DNA of 8,769 nt from an uncultured Desulfobacterium sp. (GTDB lineage: Bacteria; Desulfobacterota; Desulfobacteria; Desulfobacterales; Desulfobacteraceae): the NCBI GenBank assembly GCA_937124525.1, contig CAKZLA010000345.1, positions 1-8,769 on the forward strand. The letters are read 5' to 3'. Below, one piece after another: positions 1 through 5,060 of this stretch (positions are counted from its first letter, which is position 1; each line of letters opens with the position of its first letter). The position numbers and the translations under genes were made by a program. The notes under the pieces are model-generated. The model saw only the letters and a program-made list of their open reading frames with translations. It did no database searches and was not told the DNA's origin.

Positions 1-2
1 TT

Positions 3-242
3 GCCGCGGAGGTTGCAAAACAGTCGGGCAAACCTGTAAAATATCAGGATTTGCCCGAGGCTGAGTATGCTGCAGCACTGAAAAGTGCTGGGCTACCGGA
101 AAGTCTGGCAGTCATGCTGGCCGAATCTGAAATCGGTGTTTCCAAAGGAGGGCTGTTTGATGAGGGCAAAACCTTAAGTAAATTGATTAACCGGGGGACA
201 ACCTTGCTGGCAAATGTGGTGAGCCAGGAATTGACAGAGTAG
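3..242 (+). CDS. C-terminal part of an NmrA/QorB-like SDR-family NAD(P)-dependent oxidoreductase (partial, 5' end outside window)
   Basis: The reading frame is open from the left edge to the TAG at 240-242 and gives the last 79 residues of a protein that starts outside the window. The segment contains GKPVKYQDLPEAEYAAAL, a glycine/leucine-rich stretch (AGLPESLAVMLAESE), then GLFDEGKTLSKLINRGTTLLANVV. This order matches the end of NmrA-like NAD(P)H:quinone oxidoreductases (QorB type), where a substrate-lid helix is followed by a 'L..LIGRPTTPL' close; here the close is degenerate (NRGTTLLANVV). The Rossmann NAD(P)-binding part is not visible, so cofactor and substrate are inferred from the family only. 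A TTG at 51 could be read as a start, but similarity to the family clearly extends upstream of it, so I treat this as a 3' fragment. It converges on the aldehyde dehydrogenase gene, with a hairpin region between them. Confidence 0.7.
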   Translation, partial: AAEVAKQSGKPVKYQDLPEAEYAAALKSAGLPESLAVMLAESEIGVSKGGLFDEGKTLSKLINRGTTLLANVVSQELTE

Positions 243-250
243 GCTTTATG

Positions 251-310
251 GAACTCCCGCAGATGTCAAACTCCGGGAGTTTCTCCGGCAAAGCCGGGGG
301 TTCAATCTTT
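251..310. terminator. Tandem hairpins between convergent genes (candidate bidirectional terminator)
   Basis: Two stem-loops lie back to back in the 74-bp gap between the convergent genes. The first pairs AACTCCCG (252-259) with CGGGAGTT (274-281) around a 14-nt loop. The second pairs CCGGC (285-289) with GCCGG (293-297) around AAA, extendable by a T-G and a C-G pair. A modest T-rich stretch (GTTCAATCTTTAATTAATT) follows on the + strand, so a factor-independent terminator for the + gene is plausible. The T tract is weak, and for the minus strand no clear U tract follows. Confidence 0.45.
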
Positions 311-316
311 AATTAA

Positions 317-1798
317 TTACTTCAAAATATCGCACCAAGGCTTGGCAGTCTTTCCGGAAATATCCATGTAAATATGCTTGGTCATGGTATATTCTTCAAA
401 TACCATCTTGGAAAGATCTTTTCCCCATCCGGATTCCTTGCACCCTCCCCAGGGGGTATCACAAAAAATAATCAGATGTTCATTGATCCAGACGGTTCCA
501 GCCTTGATTTTTCCGGCAAGGGCCACGCCCTTTGCCCCATCTCCGGTCCAGACAGATGCAGCCAGACCAAAAGGTGTATCGTTGACCAGTTTAATTACCT
601 TGTCTGTTTCCCGGAATCGACACAAACCCACCACCGGTCCAAAAATTTCTTCCTTCATGAAACGCGCATTATGATCGCAGTCTCCGAAAATGGTGGGAAC
701 GACAAAAAACCCATCTTTGGTGTCCGACGTTGATGGTCTTTCGCCTCCTGAAAGAAGCGTGGCACCGCTCTTTTTTGCATCTTTGATATAACTTTCTATT
801 TTATCCCGGTGGCCGGCGTAGGCCACCGGTCCCATGACGGTTTCCATATTAAGGGGATCTCCGTAACGAAGTGTTTTAGCGGCAGCCACAAATTTTTCGG
901 CAAAATCGTTGTAGATTTTTTCATGGATGTAAAAACGACTGGCAGCCGCACACACCTGGCCTGAGTTGAAAAAGGCACCGAATATAGCCCCTTCCACCGC
1001 TGCATCCACATTGGCGTCTTCCAGCACCACAAAGGCATTTTTCCCCCCAAGCTCAAGTCCCACCGGCTTAACAGATTCACTTGCCATAGCCATAATACGC
1101 TTGCCGGTAACGGTATCGCCGGTAAATCCGATTTTAGCCACCTTGGGATGTTGTACCAGTGCTTCTCCTATTTCGGCACCTGGCCCGGGGACCACATTGA
1201 CAACACCGGCCGGGGCCCCGGCTTTTGTGAAGATCTCTCCAAGCTTTAACGCTGTTAATGGTGCGATGGAGGGAGGTTTTACAACACAGGTGTTTCCCAT
1301 CACCAGGGCAGCGCCCAGTTTCCAGATAACCATCATGGCAGGAAAATTCCATGGGGTAATGAGCCCTACAACGCCAAGTGGTTCATGTACAGTGGTGGAT
1401 AAACACCAAGGCCCCACCGGGATACTGTCACCTGTCATTGCCCGGGCCGCACCGGCAAAATATTCGAGTTGTTCTGCACAGAGAGGCACATCAAAATTCA
1501 TTGTTTTTCTAATGGGGGAACCGTGTTCAAGGGTCTCCAATTCGGCCAACTCATGTTGTTGCTCCATGATCAATCTTGACGCTTTCAATAATACTTTGGA
1601 GCGTTCTCCCACTGTTTTTCCGGCCCATTCCGGCCCGGCTGCATGGGCTGCATCCACTGCAAGATTCAAATCCGTTATGTTGCATTTGGCCACTTTTGCG
1701 ATGATTTTTCCATTGGCTGGATTGACTATATTGGTTGTCATGCCGCTTGAGGCATCGCACCATTTGCCGTTTATATATGCTTTGTATTGATCCATCAT
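317..1798 (-). CDS. NAD(P)-dependent aldehyde dehydrogenase (ALDH superfamily, betaine-aldehyde-dehydrogenase-like)
   Basis: The protein oxidises an aldehyde to the carboxylic acid with NAD(P)+, presumably in the cytoplasm. In the longest reading (506 residues from 1837) all hallmark residues are present: Asn164 in TPWNFP, the cofactor-binding Lys187 in VVKPP, the nucleotide loop GFTGDTVTG (237-245), the general-base Glu262 in LELGGKN, the nucleophile Cys296 in SGQVCAAAS, and Glu397 in EEIFGPV. The length is normal for the family. I choose the ATG at 1798 (493 aa): it has AAAGGA 6 nt upstream, whereas the ATG at 1837 has no Shine-Dalgarno, and family similarity starts at DQYKAYINGKW. A second ATG follows directly at 1795. 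The substrate cannot be told from sequence; the 'EHLIIFCDTPWGG' stretch differs from the usual 'N.......PFGG' close of betaine-aldehyde enzymes. It is transcribed in the same direction as the porin and LivG genes, but a decayed remnant lies between, so one operon is uncertain. Confidence 0.93.
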   Translation of the reverse strand: MMDQYKAYINGKWCDASSGMTTNIVNPANGKIIAKVAKCNITDLNLAVDAAHAAGPEWAGKTVGERSKVLLKASRLIMEQQHELAELETLEHGSPIRKTMNFDVPLCAEQLEYFAGAARAMTGDSIPVGPWCLSTTVHEPLGVVGLITPWNFPAMMVIWKLGAALVMGNTCVVKPPSIAPLTALKLGEIFTKAGAPAGVVNVVPGPGAEIGEALVQHPKVAKIGFTGDTVTGKRIMAMASESVKPVGLELGGKNAFVVLEDANVDAAVEGAIFGAFFNSGQVCAAASRFYIHEKIYNDFAEKFVAAAKTLRYGDPLNMETVMGPVAYAGHRDKIESYIKDAKKSGATLLSGGERPSTSDTKDGFFVVPTIFGDCDHNARFMKEEIFGPVVGLCRFRETDKVIKLVNDTPFGLAASVWTGDGAKGVALAGKIKAGTVWINEHLIIFCDTPWGGCKESGWGKDLSKMVFEEYTMTKHIYMDISGKTAKPWCDILK

Positions 1799-1804
1799 GC
1801 TTTT

Positions 1805-1810
1805 TCCTTT
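1805..1810 (-). promoter_or_regulatory. Shine-Dalgarno AAAGGA that supports the ALDH start at 1798
   Basis: On the minus strand AAAGGA is followed by AAAAGC and then ATG ATG. The 6-nt spacing is ideal. The upstream alternative ATG at 1837 is preceded by AACTATAAAATCT, which has no purine-rich anti-16S match. This decides in favour of a start 13 codons inside the longest frame. Confidence 0.6.
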
Positions 1811-1842
1811 AGGAATTGTTTGAGTTTTTTCAGTCATAGATT

Positions 1843-1884
1843 TTATAGTTTACCGTTACATACAATATCCGATGTTTTTTCCAT
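1843..1884 (-). CDS. Candidate 13-codon leader ORF upstream of the aldehyde dehydrogenase
   Basis: An ATG at 1884 is preceded, with 6-nt spacing, by AAAAAGGAGG (1891-1900), the best ribosome-binding site in this part of the window. The frame reads MEKTSDIVCNGKL and stops with TAA at 1843-1845, five bases before the ATG at 1837 of the long ALDH frame and 44 bases before the likely ALDH start. It is not in frame with ALDH. It could be a leader peptide that couples or attenuates ALDH translation, or the old start of a gene displaced by mutation. No homology is recognised. Existence of the SD and ORF is seen directly; function is inference. Confidence 0.35.
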   Translation of the reverse strand: MEKTSDIVCNGKL

Positions 1885-1936
1885 AATCTGCCTCCTTTTT
1901 ATAATGATTTACTTTCCATAATTGAAGTTCATCACG

Positions 1937-2291
1937 TTAACGGAACCGTTTTGTCGTGAAGATCGAAGACGGATTTTTAAAAACCTGGCTCTGCTGGCGA
2001 AGGTCATGGCCTGAAAAGCGATAGAGGGTTACGCATTTTTTGGTGATACCGGCAATTTCAATGCCGCCGTCACCGTCTATGTCACCGGCAACAATGGACA
2101 AAAACCCTACCATGTAACCTCTCCATATTGCCAAAATTAATTTTGGCCCACGTTGGATTCCAGGGAAATTTTAGGTCAACTTTCCGACTTATATTATCAA
2201 TGGCAGAACGAACTGGTTCCGGGAGAACCATTCTGTAACGCACTGAAAAAATTTGAAATCCAACATGAGCCTTGATTTCAATAAAACACAT
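1937..2291 (-). pseudogene. Frameshifted C-terminal remnant of an FG-GAP/VCBS-repeat-like protein
   Basis: This 470-bp space between the porin and ALDH genes holds no intact gene. Two minus-strand frames join into a plausible protein tail. The first (from about 2291 to about 2110) reads RYRMVLPEPVRSAIDNISRK and then WNPTWAKINFGNMERLHG. The second, one base out of frame (to the TAA at 1937), reads GFLSIVAGDIDGDGGIEIAG and then VTLYRFSGHDL. AGDIDGDGGIEIAG is a typical FG-GAP/VCBS calcium-binding turn (DxDxDG followed by E-I), usual in secreted or surface beta-propeller proteins, and it ends as such proteins often do with 'V..YRF.GHDL'. A single-base indel near 2105-2115 would account for the frame change. 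No start codon, SD or signal peptide is visible. The assignment rests on motif recognition; the rest of the gene is absent. Confidence 0.45.
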
Positions 2292-2306
2292 TTATTTTGT
2301 TCATGA

Positions 2307-3482
2307 TCAGAAAAACAATACCATTGCAAATCCGATCTCTGAGACAGTTCCATGATCCTGTTCAACCCCATCAACCATGGCGGAATCATCAAAATCGTAA
2401 ATTCTAATCTGGGGAGCAATTAAAAGATTGGCCAGGGCCATATAGTGCAGGGTCAGGGAATATCCAATGTCTGTTACATCCAGCTCCCGGTTGGCAGGTG
2501 CGTCATCGTTTTTAAAAGTTGCCATGCTCACTGCGCCACCGATCTGGGTTTTTTCATTAAGTGTGTACATTAACTCAAAAAATCCACCATAGGTGGTGGT
2601 GTCGTAAATCGTTGTTCCTTCCAAAATAGAGCTTCCCTGGTATGCATAGGGGCCAAAACCATCGGCACCCGTATAATTACCATCACCCAGGTTTTCTCCA
2701 TAGTACCCTTCTGTCCGGATCATAAGGGCATCAAGGCGAATTTCAGCGCTTAAACTGGCAGCCCAGATATTAATCGTATCGTCATAACCCGTGGGCAGGT
2801 TGTCATAATTCTGGCTCAAAAAGGTTACAGCAGGGATAATACTCACCGAGTCAGTTTCATATTGCAGCGAGAAATCAATCCTTGGCATGATATTTTCTTC
2901 TTTTGCCCCGGCAACGCTGGCCAGGGAATCATTGTTATCACTGTCGGGATCACCGATAAGAAAGGAGGCCTTAAGCTGATTAGATAATTTATAGTCAAAC
3001 CGAAAACTTGCAATTTCGTCGTAAAAAGACAGGTTCCCCACATTGGACAACCACACCGGACCGTCACAATCCCTGGGAGAAAAGGGAGCAATCAATGTAT
3101 TTTGTTTACCAAACTTAAAATCCATGGCATCGTTGACGTGCCAGTTAATGGAGATCTGCTGAAGATATAAATCGTCGGCAAGTCGCCAGGAGTTACTGCT
3201 ATTGGTGGGCTGGTCTGCACGCTGGCCATCCAATTTGATCATGGTATGAATGGTTATCGCTCCACTGTCGTCGGCGTAATCCACGTTAAGTTCACCCAGC
3301 AGATTTCCCCCATTGAGCCACACTTCATTGGTCTCATCCCCCCCCGCCATATCTTCACTTGTGGTGCTGTACCATGCTTCGGCACCCAAAACGCCTCCCA
3401 CCTTTACCCCGGCATGGCCAACACCACACAAACATAGAAAGAGGAAACCACCCATGAAACAGCCCGTTAACATTTTTTTCAT
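2307..3482 (-). CDS. Outer-membrane porin-like beta-barrel protein
   Basis: The 391-residue product has a Sec signal peptide: MKKM, a hydrophobic core GCFMGGFLFLCLCGVG, and a likely cleavage after GHA at residue 24. The mature part is rich in alternating hydrophobic/polar strands with aromatic girdle residues and Asp/Asn/Gly loops (for example YDEIASFRFDYKLSNQLKASF, EIRLDALMIRTEGYYGEN). It ends in GFAMVLFF, the C-terminal aromatic signature recognised by the BAM assembly machinery. The length suits a porin. The start is supported by AAAAGGAG 8 nt upstream of the ATG. It probably forms a diffusion channel in the outer membrane; the substrate is unknown. It lies downstream of the LivG gene on the same strand with a 154-bp gap and may share a substrate with it. 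It does not belong to a porin family I can name with confidence. Confidence 0.8.
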   Translation of the reverse strand: MKKMLTGCFMGGFLFLCLCGVGHAGVKVGGVLGAEAWYSTTSEDMAGGDETNEVWLNGGNLLGELNVDYADDSGAITIHTMIKLDGQRADQPTNSSNSWRLADDLYLQQISINWHVNDAMDFKFGKQNTLIAPFSPRDCDGPVWLSNVGNLSFYDEIASFRFDYKLSNQLKASFLIGDPDSDNNDSLASVAGAKEENIMPRIDFSLQYETDSVSIIPAVTFLSQNYDNLPTGYDDTINIWAASLSAEIRLDALMIRTEGYYGENLGDGNYTGADGFGPYAYQGSSILEGTTIYDTTTYGGFFELMYTLNEKTQIGGAVSMATFKNDDAPANRELDVTDIGYSLTLHYMALANLLIAPQIRIYDFDDSAMVDGVEQDHGTVSEIGFAMVLFF

Positions 3483-3593
3483 CTACTTTACTCCTTTTAA
3501 GTGATGTATGAATAAGCCAACCACTTCTCAATGAAATGGTTAACAGTTTTACCCTGAAAGCCCTTGGAAAGGATGGGTTTGGAATAATCTGCG

Positions 3594-3614
3594 AAAAATT
3601 TTGAACAAATTTTT
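3594..3614 (-). other. AT-only hairpin between livG and the porin gene
   Basis: AAAAATTT (3594-3601) pairs with AAATTTTT (3607-3614) around a 5-nt loop, about 20 bp after the LivG stop. The stem is A-T only and thermodynamically weak, so it is at best a partial transcription pause or an attenuation point before the porin gene. The remaining 154-bp gap shows no good promoter to my eye. Confidence 0.2.
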
Positions 3615-3636
3615 TCTGATGGGAAACTACTGCCCT

Positions 3637-4383
3637 TTACTGACTCGTGGGTTGTCCAAGATATGCTTCGATGACCTTGGTATTTTGTGCAATTTTCTCA
3701 GGTAAATCGTCGGCAATTTTACAGCCGTAATCCAACACAATCACCCGGTCACACAGATGAAAAATGGCGTCCACTTTGTGTTCAACCCATAAAATTGAAA
3801 TTTTCCGTTCATCCCGTGTGCGGTTGATAATCTGGAGCATCTTTTTAGTTTCAGACGGATTCAACCCGGCCATGGGTTCATCCAGAAAGGTGACCACCGG
3901 GTTTGATGCAATGGCCCGGGCCACCTCCAGCATGCGCCGGTCAGAAAGGGTGAGGTGGGAGGTGATAATATCTTTTTTATCGGACATTTCCACAAGATCA
4001 AGGGCTTCCATGGCGGCTTTTTTAGCAGACTTACCCCGCAGACGGTTACCGTTGACACTTCCCACCAGAACATTTTCAAAGGCCGTCATGCTCAAAAAAG
4101 TTTTCACCAGTTGAAAGGTTCGCGAAATACCCATATGGCATATTTTATGGGGAGGCTTGCCAGTGATACGCTTGCCTTTAAGATAGATATCACCGGTGTC
4201 GGGTTTATAAAATGATGTGGCCGTATTGAAAAGAGTACTCTTACCCGCTCCATTGGGACCGATTACACCGATGATTTCACTGGGATTTACGTCTATATTC
4301 ACATTATTCAAGGCCTTGACCCCTCCGAATCGTTTGCTGACATTTTCCAGACGGAATACGAATTCTGATGAATTGGTGGGCAA
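3637..4383 (-). CDS. livG: ABC transporter ATP-binding protein, LivG-type (branched-chain amino-acid/amide-type uptake family)
   Basis: The 248-residue protein is a complete cytoplasmic ABC ATPase: Walker A GPNGAGKST (42-50), Q-loop SRTFQ (Gln91), Walker B VTFLDEP (164-170) and H-loop His202 in WVEHKV. The helical region HMGISRTFQLVKTF, the MAGLNPSET segment after Walker B and the short C-terminus (VIEAYLG) are typical of LivG rather than LivF. The signature is LTLSDRR (144-150) in place of LSGGQ; LivG proteins often vary here. The start is TTG at 4383, with AAGGAG nine bases upstream (4393-4398); no in-frame ATG lies nearby. LivG normally works with LivF, permeases LivH/LivM and a periplasmic binding protein, none of which is in the window, so it appears orphaned. 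A -24/-12 promoter candidate lies about 80 bp upstream. The symbol reflects family, not proven substrate; this family also carries amides, urea and aromatic or short-chain acids. Confidence 0.88.
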   Translation of the reverse strand: MPTNSSEFVFRLENVSKRFGGVKALNNVNIDVNPSEIIGVIGPNGAGKSTLFNTATSFYKPDTGDIYLKGKRITGKPPHKICHMGISRTFQLVKTFLSMTAFENVLVGSVNGNRLRGKSAKKAAMEALDLVEMSDKKDIITSHLTLSDRRMLEVARAIASNPVVTFLDEPMAGLNPSETKKMLQIINRTRDERKISILWVEHKVDAIFHLCDRVIVLDYGCKIADDLPEKIAQNTKVIEAYLGQPTSQ

Positions 4384-4459
4384 TGTTGTATACTCCTTTT
4401 GAAATTGAACTGTTACCTGGTAAAGATTATTTTTCGAAACGGGTTATGCAAAGGACTAA

Positions 4460-4475
4460 TACAAGAGTTGTGCCA
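4460..4475 (-). promoter_or_regulatory. Candidate sigma-54 (-24/-12) promoter for livG
   Basis: The minus strand reads TGGCACAACTCTTGTA. Against the consensus TGGCACGNNNNTTGCW the -24 box TGGCAC is perfect, the GG-to-GC spacing is exactly right, and the -12 box TTG is followed by T rather than C. Transcription would start near 4448, giving a leader of about 65 nt before the TTG start of livG. A sigma-54-type response regulator is encoded nearby. The one mismatch is in the GC doublet, a strongly conserved position, which lowers the confidence. Confidence 0.5.
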
Positions 4476-4493
4476 GTCACTGACGTCGACTGG
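4473..4493. promoter_or_regulatory. Inverted repeat overlapping the -24 element
   Basis: CCAGTC (4473-4478) and GACTGG (4488-4493) form a perfect 6-bp dyad with a 9-bp spacer that itself contains the palindrome GACGTC. It overlaps the upstream edge of the putative -24 box, so a bound protein would probably block RNA polymerase. It could be an operator or chance. Confidence 0.3.
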
Positions 4494-4504
4494 ACAGAAT
4501 TTTC

Positions 4505-4627
4505 TTAAAATAGTATTTTTGACGAAAAACTCCATTGATTACCATGTAAAAACAGTTCAGTTTTGCTCCATCGACACTGTTCTCTGGATTTTGAGTATCA
4601 AATTCGATTTTCAGCAAAGCTTTTCAA
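4505..4627 (-). pseudogene. Possible gene-start remnant with a strong Shine-Dalgarno and an in-frame TGA
   Basis: On the minus strand AAGGAGGTC lies 8 nt before a TTG at 4627. The frame reads MKSFAENRI, meets a TGA at 4598-4600, and then stays open for 30 more codons to the TAA at 4505. A second purine-rich AAGGAGGGG lies about 25 bp further upstream. This could be a 9-residue leader peptide or the 5' stump of a displaced gene, and TGA as selenocysteine is a remote option with no SECIS-like hairpin that I can point to. The product is not recognised. The SD quality is the only strong evidence. Confidence 0.2.
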
Positions 4628-4674
4628 TGTAAAGACCTCCTTGAAAAATATTCCCCTCCTTGTGTAAAAGAATG

Positions 4675-4814
4675 TGTTTCGAATCGACACGACTTTCTGA
4701 AATACAATGGCTAAAATTTTGATAAAAAACTAAAAAATATTATTAATTCAGTTAATTAAAAAAATTTGGTCCTAAAAGAAACACCCCTTAACCCCATTGT
4801 TTCGAAAAGAAACA
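4675..4814. promoter_or_regulatory. Three related dyad elements (TGTTTC-N5-GAAACA type) in the divergent regulatory region
   Basis: The best copy is TGTTTCGAAAAGAAACA (4798-4814), a perfect TGTTTC/GAAACA dyad with a 5-bp spacer. Imperfect copies are TGGTCCTAAAAGAAACA (4767-4783) and TGTTTCGAATCGACACG (4675-4691). The two nearest copies start 31 bp apart, about three helical turns, so they would face the same side of DNA. The geometry resembles upstream activating sequences of sigma-54 activators. They could serve livG (200-340 bp upstream of its promoter candidate) or autoregulate the kinase gene. The region is very AT-rich, so chance similarity is a real risk. Confidence 0.35.
4719..4746 (+). 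promoter_or_regulatory. Weak sigma-70-like promoter candidate for the kinase operon
   Basis: TTGATA (4719-4724) is followed after 16 bp by TATTAA (4741-4746) in an A/T-rich stretch upstream of the + strand genes. The -35 box matches 5 of 6 and the -10 box 4 of 6, with a spacing one base short of ideal. In DNA this AT-rich such matches are common, so this is only a suggestion. Confidence 0.2.
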
Positions 4815-4853
4815 TCTGTGTGTTTTTCTTTAAAGTCTAAATGATGATGAACG

Positions 4854-5060
4854 ATGATAAACTCGGAAAAAACAACACATTTAAAATATGAGGCAGAAAG
4901 AATCTCCTACGGGATTGAGAACCCTTTTCTCCCCGTGGCAGAAATTGTGGATGGAAATAAAATCCCTTTACAAAAATTATTGCTCTATTGTATGTTTCTA
5001 TCCTTGTGTCACAGCAAAGAGGGGCGAAAGGTAATGGCGGACATCACACAATATGATTAA
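4854..5060 (+). CDS. Possible small protein (68 aa) overlapping the kinase start; may be a remnant
   Basis: The frame begins at an ATG without a convincing Shine-Dalgarno and ends with TAA at 5058-5060, overlapping the kinase start by 8 bp (ATGATTAA). The kinase ATG itself lacks a good ribosome-binding site, so translational coupling through this overlap would explain how the kinase is translated. The second half (IPLQKLLLYCMFLSLCHSKEGRKVM) looks like an amphipathic helix, with no signal peptide or transmembrane segment. The 'EGRKVMADI' ending is faintly like the last helix of PhnD-type substrate-binding proteins, which are often encoded beside such kinases, so this could be the stump of a lost binding-protein gene. 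I do not recognise it with confidence. Confidence 0.35.
   Translation: MINSEKTTHLKYEAERISYGIENPFLPVAEIVDGNKIPLQKLLLYCMFLSLCHSKEGRKVMADITQYD

Noticed and set aside
966..1790. A 274-codon + strand frame inside the aldehyde dehydrogenase gene
   Set aside because: It is the antisense shadow of a strongly conserved ALDH; its translation is rich in Ser/Pro/Thr without any domain, and it has no credible ribosome site.
2214..2230. TGGTTC-N5-GAACCA hairpin as a terminator after the porin gene
   Set aside because: The stem is only 6 bp, there is no U tract on the minus strand, and it lies inside the decayed coding remnant.
4399..4632. A 77-codon + strand frame in the divergent regulatory region
   Set aside because: No Shine-Dalgarno, no recognisable motif, an AT-driven Phe/Ile/Leu-rich composition, and it crosses the livG promoter and the strong minus-strand SD sites.
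4708..4723. TGGCTAAAATTTTGAT on the + strand as a second sigma-54 promoter, for the kinase operon
   Set aside because: Only TGGC of the -24 box and TTG of the -12 box match, and the GC doublet is GA. In AT-rich DNA this is expected by chance.
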